This document shows positions 35,216 to 43,348 of a DNA stretch of 64,000 nt, in pieces. Location: the NCBI RefSeq assembly GCF_001612665.1, contig NZ_BDAX01000002.1, positions 434,001 to 498,000 of the forward strand, read 5' to 3'. A model generated the notes under the pieces. The model did no database searches and was not told where the DNA came from. It saw only the letters and a program-made list of their open reading frames with translations. The translations under genes were made by a program, and so were the position numbers. The first letter of the stretch is position 1. Every line of letters begins with the position of its first letter. The DNA is from Nocardia alba NBRC 108234 (GTDB lineage: Bacteria > Actinomycetota > Actinomycetes > Mycobacteriales > Mycobacteriaceae).

Positions 35216-36159
35216 CCACCGATATCGCCATCCGCACCACCGGTCTCGGCAAGTCCTACGGCGATTTCACCGCCGTAGGCAGCGTCGACCTCACCATCGC
35301 GGCGGGCACCGTGTTCGCGCTACTCGGTCCCAATGGCGCGGGCAAGACCACCACCGTTCGCATGCTCGCGACGCTGGTCCGCCCCGACCGCGGCCACGCC
35401 GAGATCTTCGGCTACGACATCGCGCGCGACGCGACCGCCGTGCGCTCGATGATCGGGCTCACCGGACAGTACGCGTCGGTCGACGAAACCCTTACCGCTG
35501 GAGAGAATTTGCGGCTGTTCGGGCGCCTGCTCGGGCTCTCCCGCCGTGATGCCGCGCGCCGTGGCGCCGAGCTTCTCGACGAGTTCGAGCTGGCGAAGGT
35601 CATCGACCGGCCGGTGAACCAGTTCTCCGGCGGGATGCGCAGGCGGCTCGATCTGGCGGCGACGCTGCTCACCGATCCCCCGCTGATCTTCCTCGACGAG
35701 CCGACCACCGGTCTCGACCCGCACACCCGCGACAAGATGTGGGGCGTGATCCGGCGTCTGGTCGCCCGGGGCGCGACCGTCCTGCTCACCACGCAGTACC
35801 TCGAGGAGGCCGACGCGCTGGCCGACCGGATCGCGGTCATCGACCGGGGGGCGATCGTCGCCGAGGGCACCGCCGCCGAGCTGAAGTCCTCCATCGGCGA
35901 TCAGGTGTTGCGCCTGGAACTCACCGATCCGGCTCAGTCCGCCAACGCTCGAGCCCTCGTCCTCGCGCTCACCGGCGAGGTACCCGAAGGGTCGTCGGCG
36001 GGCACGCTCACCGTCGCCCTGACCGACGCGGGCATCGCCGCCGATATCGTCGCCGCCTGCCGCGCCGCGGGTATCGCACTGCGCGGGTTCGCCGTCGACC
36101 GTCCCGATCTCAACGAGGTCTTCCTCGCACTGACCGGCACCGACCGCGTCGCCGCCTGA
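35212..36159 (+). CDS. DrrA-type ABC exporter ATPase, cassette B
   Basis: 315 residues. GPNGAGKTT, FSGGMRRRLDL, LIFLDEPTTGLDP and the DrrA-specific tail FAVDRPDLNEVFLALTG are all shared with cassette A. The GTG at 35212 overlaps the glycosyltransferase stop. The same frame is open much further upstream, but that is shadow coding over the glycosyltransferase. Powers export with the next gene. Confidence 0.92.
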   Translation: MTTDIAIRTTGLGKSYGDFTAVGSVDLTIAAGTVFALLGPNGAGKTTTVRMLATLVRPDRGHAEIFGYDIARDATAVRSMIGLTGQYASVDETLTAGENLRLFGRLLGLSRRDAARRGAELLDEFELAKVIDRPVNQFSGGMRRRLDLAATLLTDPPLIFLDEPTTGLDPHTRDKMWGVIRRLVARGATVLLTTQYLEEADALADRIAVIDRGAIVAEGTAAELKSSIGDQVLRLELTDPAQSANARALVLALTGEVPEGSSAGTLTVALTDAGIAADIVAACRAAGIALRGFAVDRPDLNEVFLALTGTDRVAA

Positions 36160-36179
36160 TCCGAAAGACCGAGGCCACC

Positions 36180-37016
36180 ATGACCGCCACCATCGCCGAG
36201 ATCACCGTCGAGCCCGCCACGCCGCCGAGGATCGACCGCCGCCCCCGGATCACCCAGGTCAGCCTGCGCGCCTCGCTGTGGCAGTCGCTGATGATGGCGT
36301 GGCGAGGGCTGCTCACCTTCCGGCACAGCCCACAGTTGCTCTACGACGCGCTGCTGTTGCCCATTGTCGGACCCTTGCTGTTCGGCAGCATCTTCGGCAC
36401 CGCCATCGCGGGCAGCACGCAGGCCTACCTGCCGATTCTGATTCCCGGCGTGCTGGTGCAGATCGTGCTCACGTCGTCGGTCGCCACCGGAGTGCAACTG
36501 TCCGAGGACATCCGGTCCGGGGTCTTCGATCGGTTCGTGGCCATGCCGATCGCCCGGTCCGCTCCTGTCGCCGGCGCCCTGCTGGCCGGGGCGACACGAT
36601 ATGTCATCGCCGCGACCACGGTGGTGATCGTGGGGTTCGCGATGGGTTATCGGCCGGATCATCCGGTCGGCTTCCTCGCCGGTGCGGTGCTGGTCGTCGC
36701 GGCCACCACCGCGATCAGCTGGTTGTTCGCGTTCATCGGCGTCACGGTCTCACGGCCCGCCGCGGTGCAGGGTATGTCGATGTTGGTGCTCACCTTCCTG
36801 AGTTTCGCGTCCAACGCGCTGGTGCCCGAGTCGGCGATGCCGACGTGGCTGCGCTACGTCTCCGACTACAACCCGGTGTCCTACCTGGTGTCCGCGGTGC
36901 GCGGGCTCGCCGAGGACGGCGTCATCGGCGCCGACGTCGGGTGGTCGGTGGTGGCCTCGCTCGCGATCGCCGCCGTCTTCGCACCCCTGACCGTCCGCAC
37001 CCTGCGTGCTCGCTGA
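36180..37016 (+). CDS. DrrB/DrrC-type ABC-2 exporter permease, cassette B
   Basis: 278 residues, about six transmembrane helices, near-identical to cassette A in LLTFRHSPQLLYDA, FGSIFGTAIAGS and VFDRFVAMPIARSAP. GAGG lies seven bases before the ATG. Forms an exporter with the preceding ATPase. Close similarity to the other copy means mixed A/B complexes are conceivable. Confidence 0.9.
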   Translation: MTATIAEITVEPATPPRIDRRPRITQVSLRASLWQSLMMAWRGLLTFRHSPQLLYDALLLPIVGPLLFGSIFGTAIAGSTQAYLPILIPGVLVQIVLTSSVATGVQLSEDIRSGVFDRFVAMPIARSAPVAGALLAGATRYVIAATTVVIVGFAMGYRPDHPVGFLAGAVLVVAATTAISWLFAFIGVTVSRPAAVQGMSMLVLTFLSFASNALVPESAMPTWLRYVSDYNPVSYLVSAVRGLAEDGVIGADVGWSVVASLAIAAVFAPLTVRTLRAR

Positions 37017-37025
37017 GGAGTTCTG

Positions 37026-38399
37026 ATGGCACTCACCTTTTCGACCCCACCGGTCATCGCCGGCATCGGCGTCAACCGGCTCACCGCCGACGACGATCTG
37101 TTCCGCCAGCTCCACAGCCTCTACGGCAACGCACTGGTCAATCAGCTCGCATGGCGGTTCGACGAGCCGCTCGACCCTGAACTGCTCGCCCGATTCCACG
37201 CGCGATTGGCCCAGGGGTTCCTGGCCCGGCGCGTGCAGCCGGCCCGGGTGCCCTTCGCCCGCCCCTACTGGCTGCCGGCCACGGAATCGATTCCGCTGGG
37301 ATGGGATTCGGTGCCCGTCGCCGACGAGGGGATTCTCGACTGGTACTTCGCGCAGAGCCGGGTCGACTTCGATCCCGAGAGCGGTCGGGTGTGGCGGCTG
37401 TCCGCCGCGCCGACCACGGCGGGTGGGACGCTGGTGTCGCTGGTGACCTCGCATGTGGCATCCGACGGCGGCGCGGTGCTCTTCGCGGTGGGCGACGCGC
37501 TGGCCCAGCTCGATGAGAGTCCTGACGTGACAACGGGTTCGGGGCGGCTCGTCGGCACGCCACCACCGAATGTGTTGGGTGCGAACATCATCGATGCGGG
37601 CCGGCAGCTGCGCGCGGTCGCGCGCGGGATTCGCGCGGCGATCGCCGCCCGTGGCGTCGTCGAGCCCGATCGCAACCCTCGTCCCGCGCTCCCGGAGCTG
37701 CCCCTGCCGACCCGGTGGTCACCGGCGGATCTGGTGGTCCAGCTCGATCTCGCGGAGTGGAACGCCGCCGCCGCACGGCACTGCGGCACCACGAACGGGC
37801 TCCTGATCGCCCTCGGCGCCGGCCTGTTCGGACGCAGCGGGCGCGTCGGTGACACCGCCGAGATTCGCGTCGACATCCCCCATTCGATGCGCACCAGTGA
37901 CGACCCACGCGCCAACGCCACCACCGGCCTGCCGATCTCGGTCACCTACCGCACCGGCGAACGCGTCGACCTCGCCGCTGTTCGCTCGGCGGTGAAACGG
38001 GCGGCGACCGCCTATCGCGACCCGGCGACCACGCCCGCGTTACAGCACCTGCAACCGTTGCAGATGATCGCGCCCCGTTTCGTTCTCCGCCGTGCCGCCC
38101 GCACCGCGCGAGCCCCGGAATGCCTGTGCACCAATCTCGGTGAAACCGCCAGTGGTGTAGCCGATTTCGCAGGTCAGCGCGCTCGCGCCGTCCTCATGCG
38201 GCCGGTCGTGTGCACCAACGACACCGCCATGTTCCGTCGAGTGGAGGTGGGCGTGAACCTCTCCTTCTCCACCGACGGCCACACGGTCGTCCTCGCTGTC
38301 ACCGGCGCCGACCCCGACCGCTTCCCCAGCCGCACCGTCCTGCGTGAGTCGCTGACGGCGGAATTCGAGTCGTGGGGCCTCACCCCCCGCTTCTGGTGA
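37026..38399 (+). CDS. Condensation-domain acyltransferase, cassette B gene 5
   Basis: 457 residues. HxxxDG is H143-V-A-S-D147-G in SHVASDGGAVLFA. Shares VNRLTADDDLF, VDIPHSMR, DPRANATTGLPISV, CLCTN and the C-terminal WGLTPRFW with the protein at 10377. GAGGAG precedes the ATG. Predicted second acylation step of cassette B; substrate unknown. Convergent with the CoA-disulfide-reductase-like gene. Confidence 0.82.
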   Translation: MALTFSTPPVIAGIGVNRLTADDDLFRQLHSLYGNALVNQLAWRFDEPLDPELLARFHARLAQGFLARRVQPARVPFARPYWLPATESIPLGWDSVPVADEGILDWYFAQSRVDFDPESGRVWRLSAAPTTAGGTLVSLVTSHVASDGGAVLFAVGDALAQLDESPDVTTGSGRLVGTPPPNVLGANIIDAGRQLRAVARGIRAAIAARGVVEPDRNPRPALPELPLPTRWSPADLVVQLDLAEWNAAAARHCGTTNGLLIALGAGLFGRSGRVGDTAEIRVDIPHSMRTSDDPRANATTGLPISVTYRTGERVDLAAVRSAVKRAATAYRDPATTPALQHLQPLQMIAPRFVLRRAARTARAPECLCTNLGETASGVADFAGQRARAVLMRPVVCTNDTAMFRRVEVGVNLSFSTDGHTVVLAVTGADPDRFPSRTVLRESLTAEFESWGLTPRFW

Positions 38400-38410
38400 C
38401 TTCCGCGCCC

Positions 38411-39784
38411 TCAGCCGCCCTTCGCCACCGCGCGGACAGCCGCCCGCGCGGCGACCAGAACCGGGTCCCAGACCGGGGAGAACGGTGGTGCGTAGCCGAG
38501 GTCGAGCGCGGTCACCTGCTCCACCGTCATTCTCGCGGTGAGCGCCACTGCCGCGATGTCGATTCGCTTGGCGGCACCGGTGTAGCCGACGATCTGCACG
38601 CCGAGCAGCCGACCGGTGCGACGTTCGGCGAGCATTTTCACCGTCATGGGTTTCGCGCCGGGGAAATAGCCCGCGCGGCCGGTGGATTCGATGGTGACAG
38701 CGTGGAACTGCAGGCCTTCGCGCCGAGCGTCGTCCTCCCCCAGGCCGGTTCGCGCCACCTCGAGGTCGCACACCTTGCTCATCGCGGTGCCGACCACGCC
38801 GGGGAAAGTGGCGTATCCGCCACCGACGCCCGAGCCGATCACCTGCCCGTGCTTGTTGGCGTGGGTGCCGAGCGGAATGTGGCGCATCGTGCCCGACACC
38901 AGATCCAGCACTTCCACGCAGTCGCCGCCGGCCCAGATGTCGTCGTATCCGCGCACGCGTTGGGCGAGGTCGGTGAGCAGACCTCCGCTCTCGCCCAGCG
39001 GAAGCCCGGCCCGTCGCGCCAGCTCGGTGGCCGGTTCCACGCCGATTCCCAGCACGACCACATCGGCCGGGAATTCGGTGTCGGCGGTGGCCACGGCGCG
39101 GGCCTTGCCGTCCTGCGATGTCGGAATACCGGTGACCTCCGCGTCGCAGACGACCCGTATTCCCATCCCCTCCATAGCTTCTCGCACGCGCGCACCCATA
39201 TCCGGATCGAGCGTGGACATGGGTTGCGCACCCCGGGTGACCATGGTGACCTCGAACCCCCGGCGCACCAACGCCTCGGCCATCTCGACACCGATATACC
39301 CCGCACCCACCACGACGGCCGCGCGCCCGTCGGCAGATTCCAGACCGTCGATGAGCGCCTGTCCGTCGTCGAGGGTCTGCACCCCGTAGACCCCCTCGGC
39401 ATCGATACCGGGCAGTGGGGGCCGGATCGGCGTCGCCCCCGTGGCCAACACGAGCTTGTCGTAACCCGTCCACCCCTGCGCGCCGGTGTCGAGATCACGG
39501 GAAAGGACCCGTCGCCCCACCGGGTCGATCTCGATCACCTCGGTCCGCATCCGCAGATCGATATCACGAGCGCGATGTTCGGCCACCGACCGTGCGATCA
39601 GGTCATCCGCGTCGGCGACATCGCCCGCGACCCAGTACGGGATCCCGCACGCCGAGTACGAGGAATGCCGTCCCTTCTCGAACACCACGATCTCGAGCTC
39701 GCCGGCATCGCGCAGCCTGCGCGCCTGCGACGCCGCCGCCATCCCGGTCGCGTCCGCCCCGACAACCACCATCCGTACGCCCAT
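38411..39784 (-). CDS. CoA-disulfide reductase/NADH oxidase-like flavoenzyme
   Basis: 457 residues of the pyridine nucleotide-disulfide oxidoreductase family. FAD motif is VVVGADATGMAAASQARRL, NAD(P)H motif is VVVGAGYIGVEMAEAL, and the second FAD contact is DDIWAGGDCVE. A single redox Cys46 sits in SSYSACGIPY, the arrangement of CoA-disulfide reductases, NADH oxidases and persulfide reductases rather than the CxxxxC of glutathione or mycothione reductases. The C-terminal dimerisation domain has the Tyr-containing ending seen in CoADR. Likely role is thiol redox balance. Single gene. Confidence 0.85.
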   Translation of the reverse strand: MGVRMVVVGADATGMAAASQARRLRDAGELEIVVFEKGRHSSYSACGIPYWVAGDVADADDLIARSVAEHRARDIDLRMRTEVIEIDPVGRRVLSRDLDTGAQGWTGYDKLVLATGATPIRPPLPGIDAEGVYGVQTLDDGQALIDGLESADGRAAVVVGAGYIGVEMAEALVRRGFEVTMVTRGAQPMSTLDPDMGARVREAMEGMGIRVVCDAEVTGIPTSQDGKARAVATADTEFPADVVVLGIGVEPATELARRAGLPLGESGGLLTDLAQRVRGYDDIWAGGDCVEVLDLVSGTMRHIPLGTHANKHGQVIGSGVGGGYATFPGVVGTAMSKVCDLEVARTGLGEDDARREGLQFHAVTIESTGRAGYFPGAKPMTVKMLAERRTGRLLGVQIVGYTGAAKRIDIAAVALTARMTVEQVTALDLGYAPPFSPVWDPVLVAARAAVRAVAKGG

Positions 39785-39873
39785 GTCACCACCGTACGAG
39801 AGCGTGCCGCGGTTCGGTCCACCAGCACCGCGCGCCGACGGTTCCGCGCGTCGACCCTGCTCGCGTCGGGCGC

Positions 39874-40677
39874 TCAGGATTCGCGGGCGGCGATCGCGGC
39901 TTGGATCCGGCGTAGCGTGCGCAGGCCCTTCTTCGCGGCAACGCTCACCATGCCGTCGAAGACGGTGGAGCCGCGATCGTCGGCCATCAAGCGTTCGAGG
40001 GTCGCCACAGCGCGGTCGTCACCGGTCGAACCGAGGGCGACGGCCGCCCAGTATCGCTTATCGGGATCGTCGTCCGCGGCCGCCTCGATGAGTCGGGGGA
40101 TGATGTCCGGCGCGAATTCCGACAACGCGCTGGCGATGTAGCCGATGCGGTAGTAGCGGCGGTTCTCGAATTCGTCCCAGAGGGCGGCCAGCGCCGCGTC
40201 GCCCCCGATCATGCCGAGCGCCTCGGCCGCGCGCTCGCGCAGCCCGCTGACCGAGTCCCCCAGCAGCGGCGCGAGCACCGGGACGGCCGATTCGTCGCCG
40301 AGCACGCCGAGCGCGATCACCGCCTGGTCCCGGGCGAAGTCCTGCGGATGATCCAGCATGGCGACCACGCCGGGGACCGCCTCCTTGATGCCGAGCGCCG
40401 CGCAGCCCATCGCGGCCCACGCCTGGCAGTTGTAGCGGGTGTCGGTGAGGGAGGCGAGCAGCGGTTCGCGCAAGGAGTCGTCGCCGAAGACCTCCGCCCG
40501 GTTCAGTGCCCTGCTGTAGAGCGACCGGTGGTAGTCGGGGTAGTCACGCACGAGCGCGCGCAGTGTCTCCTTCGCGGAAGTGTCGCCGTCCTCAGCCCGC
40601 ACGAGCAGGAGTCGCAGATTGTCCTCGCGGGTCTCGAGATCGCCGTCTTTCAGGAGTCGCGCGTCAGCTGGGTTCAC
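39874..40677 (-). CDS. HEAT/PBS lyase-repeat protein
   Basis: About 267 residues from GTG at 40677 (a 305-residue form from 40791 is possible, but its first 38 residues look non-coding). It consists of successive alpha-helical repeats such as RDQAVIALGVLGDESAVPVLAPLLGD, RERAAEALGMIGGDAALAALW and KRYWAAVALGSTGDDRAVATLERLM. Such repeats form curved scaffolds for protein binding. No enzymatic motif is seen. It lies downstream of the iron-controlled operon in the same direction, with a 155-base gap, so co-transcription is uncertain. Confidence 0.72.
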   Translation of the reverse strand: MNPADARLLKDGDLETREDNLRLLLVRAEDGDTSAKETLRALVRDYPDYHRSLYSRALNRAEVFGDDSLREPLLASLTDTRYNCQAWAAMGCAALGIKEAVPGVVAMLDHPQDFARDQAVIALGVLGDESAVPVLAPLLGDSVSGLRERAAEALGMIGGDAALAALWDEFENRRYYRIGYIASALSEFAPDIIPRLIEAAADDDPDKRYWAAVALGSTGDDRAVATLERLMADDRGSTVFDGMVSVAAKKGLRTLRRIQAAIAARES

Positions 40678-40832
40678 CGCCCAACGGTACCCGGCGAACA
40701 GCCCGATACTCGACACGCCGCAGGTCACAGCGCCGGACGCGGTGATACGCCATTCGGCAGCGCCCCGACCACGTGAAGGCTGGACCGACATGCCAACGTC
40801 CGGTCGCTCTGGTCAGTGGAGTGGCGTCCGAC

Positions 40833-41336
40833 TCAGCGTGTCGGCGGGGGCACCTCTTCGTAGACCTCGCCGACCTCGCCGCTCAGCAGTCGGTCGGTCA
40901 TCTCCTGTTTCAGCACGGTCAGTCGTTCGTCGTCGGCCGGAGCGCGGTCGTCGCGGGCTCCGAGTTCGATGAATTCGTCGGTGACGAATCCCGCGTCGCG
41001 CAACCGCACCAGCACGGTCCGGTCGTGGTAGCCGAATTCCCAGACGTAGCGGGCCAGGGTGGCGCCGCGGTCGGTCGCCGCGAGTTCGGGCGCGACGACG
41101 AAACGGCCGCCGGTGACCGCGCGCAACGCCATTTCGATCGCGTCTCGTCCGCCGGGGCCCGGGAACGCGGTGCGAACGGTGACGTCGCGGCGCTCCACCG
41201 GACCGAGCACCGCGACGGCGTGGCGCATCGCGCAGTACGCGTGCGCCACCCCGCCGGGGAAGTGTGGTCCGTGGTACTTCATCAGATCGGTGAACGAGAT
41301 GTCGATCGGCGTACCCGATTCGAGGACTGTCAGCAT
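40833..41336 (-). CDS. FmdE-like protein at the end of the iron-box operon
   Basis: 167 residues. The N-terminal block DLMKYHGPHFPGGVAHAYCAMRHAV follows the FmdE family pattern (FHGHxCPGxxxGxRxA), but the metal-site Cys before Pro is Phe here. FmdE was named for a molybdenum formylmethanofuran dehydrogenase operon, and in many bacteria FmdE-like proteins accompany metal transporters. The ATG has CCGGAGG upstream and lies seven bases inside the preceding gene. Function may be metal or cofactor binding; this is inference. Confidence 0.65.
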   Translation of the reverse strand: MLTVLESGTPIDISFTDLMKYHGPHFPGGVAHAYCAMRHAVAVLGPVERRDVTVRTAFPGPGGRDAIEMALRAVTGGRFVVAPELAATDRGATLARYVWEFGYHDRTVLVRLRDAGFVTDEFIELGARDDRAPADDERLTVLKQEMTDRLLSGEVGEVYEEVPPPTR

Positions 41337-41980
41337 GTCTTCCTCCGGTCGGCGGTGGCCCAGTACAACGCCGAATAGAGCAATTGCGTTGCACCGGGCA
41401 TGAATCCGGACCCGTGGTGGTACACCGGGTCCATGGTGGTGACCAGGAGACGACCGGGGGTCGACTGCTCGTCGAGATAGAGGATCGAACCGTCGCGGGC
41501 ACCGTCCTCGGTGTGCAGATCGACCAGGCTCACCGCGCCGGGCGGGGGCTCGAGCACACCGTGGTAGTGCCAGATCACGGCGCGATCGGCGAAGAAACCC
41601 CACACCGGATGGTCCGGCGCGCGAGTGCGGAGCCGGTGGTCCTCACCGGTGCGCCACCACCAGAACACGGTGGGACGGCTCTGTTGCCGGACACCGGGCA
41701 CCCAGCCCTCCACGGCGTTCTCGCCGAAAATCAGGACGGTAGCGCCCCGGTCGAGGGCAGCGAGAATGCTTGTGGTCCAGTGCCGCAACAGATCCGGGCG
41801 GAGCCGGTCGGACACCACGATCACGTCGATGTCGGTGAGTTCCTCGGATTTCCCGGTGCGCACGTGGATCGGACGGAGCCGGTACGGCGCCAGTGCGGGA
41901 TCGGCCAGGGTGGCCAGTTGCGCGTGACTGCCGCCGTGCAGCAAGGCGATCGAGCAGGCGGCGCGAACGAGGTCAGTCAT
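41330..41980 (-). CDS. Unknown protein, second of a paralogous pair in the iron-box operon
   Basis: 216 residues. An alpha/beta layout with IDVIVVSDRL, RGATVLIFGENAV and a His-rich segment VIWHYHGVLEPPPGA, then GRLLVTTMDPVYHHGSGFMPGATQ. The central strand-turn (RGATVLIFGENAVEGW), the HPVWGF motif and the closing GRLLV strand align with RGGRVVVNGHVQRRFL, HPVWAG and GRVLVHGG of the upstream neighbour, so the two are paralogues. The fold recalls class I glutamine amidotransferase-like or ThuA-like proteins but no catalytic Cys is evident. The start at 41980 overlaps the neighbour by eight bases. Confidence 0.6.
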   Translation of the reverse strand: MTDLVRAACSIALLHGGSHAQLATLADPALAPYRLRPIHVRTGKSEELTDIDVIVVSDRLRPDLLRHWTTSILAALDRGATVLIFGENAVEGWVPGVRQQSRPTVFWWWRTGEDHRLRTRAPDHPVWGFFADRAVIWHYHGVLEPPPGAVSLVDLHTEDGARDGSILYLDEQSTPGRLLVTTMDPVYHHGSGFMPGATQLLYSALYWATADRRKTC

Positions 41981-42596
41981 CGCGGCCTTCCAGCCATCGG
42001 ACGAGCTGGGGGCGCAATCGCCGCGTTCCGCGAGCGGCGGTGGCGAACTGCAGCAGATCGTTGCCGCCGTGTACCAGCACCCGGCCCGCGCCGAGCGGGT
42101 AGTCGTAGTCGATCGGGGCGTCGGTCGTGCCGAGTGTGTGCACCGATCGGGCGTCGGCGGGCAGGTCCGCGTACCAGCCACGCCCGTAGAAGCCGGCCAC
42201 GCCGATGCGGGCCAGTTCGTCGAACGGCACAGGTCCTGGCGTGCCGGTGCTGTACAGGAAGGACTTCGGATCGGTGCCTGCCCACACGGGATGCTCGTTC
42301 ACGCGCGTCAACGCGAGATCGCGCGGGTTACGGAAGTCGAGCTTTCGCCAAGTGCTCAGGCCGTCCAGGAAGCGGCGCTGCACATGCCCGTTCACGACCA
42401 CGCGTCCGCCACGGGTGACGAAGGAATCCAAGAACGGTCGCTGGTGGAGCAGGTACTCCTGATCGACATCGCCGGTCAGATAGACGCCGGTGACCGAGTC
42501 GTCGCAGGCAGTCGGCAGGTCGTAGACATCGACTTCTCGCATCCCGTCGATCACCTGCCCGTCGCAGGGGGCCATGCGGGCGTTCAGCACCGTCAC
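41973..42596 (-). CDS. Unknown protein, first of a paralogous pair in the iron-box operon
   Basis: 207 residues. It has VTGVYLTGDVDQEYLL, RGGRVVVNGHVQRRFLDG, NEHPVWAGTD and a closing LGAGRVLVHGGNDLLQF, giving an alpha/beta amidotransferase-like outline without a visible active-site triad. Co-translated with the ATPase gene (ATGA overlap) and with its paralogue downstream. Membership in a strictly overlapping operon with an importer suggests processing of, or binding to, the imported iron complex. No family name can be given with confidence. Confidence 0.6.
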   Translation of the reverse strand: MTVLNARMAPCDGQVIDGMREVDVYDLPTACDDSVTGVYLTGDVDQEYLLHQRPFLDSFVTRGGRVVVNGHVQRRFLDGLSTWRKLDFRNPRDLALTRVNEHPVWAGTDPKSFLYSTGTPGPVPFDELARIGVAGFYGRGWYADLPADARSVHTLGTTDAPIDYDYPLGAGRVLVHGGNDLLQFATAARGTRRLRPQLVRWLEGRDD

Positions 42597-43348
42597 GAGA
42601 TTCCCCTGCCGAAATCCGGAACGGTCAGTCGCCTTGTCGCACTCGGCGTTTCGACGTCGGCGGTGACAATAGGGACCCCGTACATCTCGGAAAGCAGTGC
42701 GCTGGTGAGTAACTCGCGGGTCGGGCCGATCCGCTGATCGTCGGCGCTCACCATCAGCATCGACTGTTCGGCCACGTGCAGTGCGTGGTCAGGGTGGTGG
42801 GTGGTCATCACGACCGCCAACCCCTCGTCGGCGAGCGCGCGGAGCACCGTCAGCACCTGGGCCTGGTTGCGGAGGTCGAGGGCGGCGGCGGGTTCGTCGA
42901 GCACGATGGTGTCGCAGTCGCAGACCAACGCCCGGGCGATCAGCACCAATTGACGCTCGCCGCCACTGAGTCCGGTGTAGTCACGGTCCGCGAGATGCGA
43001 AACGCCGACCCGGTGCAGCGCCTCCCGGGCGGCTTCGCGGTCGGCGGCGGTGGGCGTGCTGTAGATCTTCACCGTCCGCGCCCTGCCCATCAGCACGATG
43101 TCGAGCACCGAGAACGAGAACACCACCGAATGGCTCTGGGGGACATAGCCCACGCCGCCGGTCGTCGCGACGGAACCGGCCACCGGGCGCGTGATTCCGG
43201 CCAGACACTTGAGCATCGTGGTCTTGCCCCGTGCGTTCGGTCCGAGCACCGCGAAGACCTGACCCGCCGCGGCGCGCACGGAGACATCACGAAAGATCCA
43301 CGGCCCCTTGGCCGAATACCGGAACGACAACGAGCTCGCCTCAAGCAT
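42593..43348 (-). CDS. FecE/FepC-type ABC importer ATPase
   Basis: 251 residues. Walker A reads GPNARGKTT (36-44), with Ala where Gly is usual at the fourth position, which still fits GxxxxGKT. The Q-loop is VGYVPQSHS, the signature is LSGGERQLVLIARAL, and Walker B is TIVLDEPAAALD. The VLDIVLMGRAR block is typical for iron-siderophore, heme and cobalamin importers. It overlaps the permease gene by eight bases. Confidence 0.88.
   Translation of the reverse strand: MLEASSLSFRYSAKGPWIFRDVSVRAAAGQVFAVLGPNARGKTTMLKCLAGITRPVAGSVATTGGVGYVPQSHSVVFSFSVLDIVLMGRARTVKIYSTPTAADREAAREALHRVGVSHLADRDYTGLSGGERQLVLIARALVCDCDTIVLDEPAAALDLRNQAQVLTVLRALADEGLAVVMTTHHPDHALHVAEQSMLMVSADDQRIGPTRELLTSALLSEMYGVPIVTADVETPSATRRLTVPDFGRGIS

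Larger units (their letters stand above)
32314..38399 (+). repeat. Cassette B: second copy of the five-gene direct duplication
   Basis: Same five genes, order, orientation and spacing style as 5867-11777, offset by about 26.4 kb. The ABC ATPase and permease are the best conserved. The first acyltransferase has a longer C-terminus and the glycosyltransferase has an internal insertion relative to cassette A. Confidence 0.9.
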
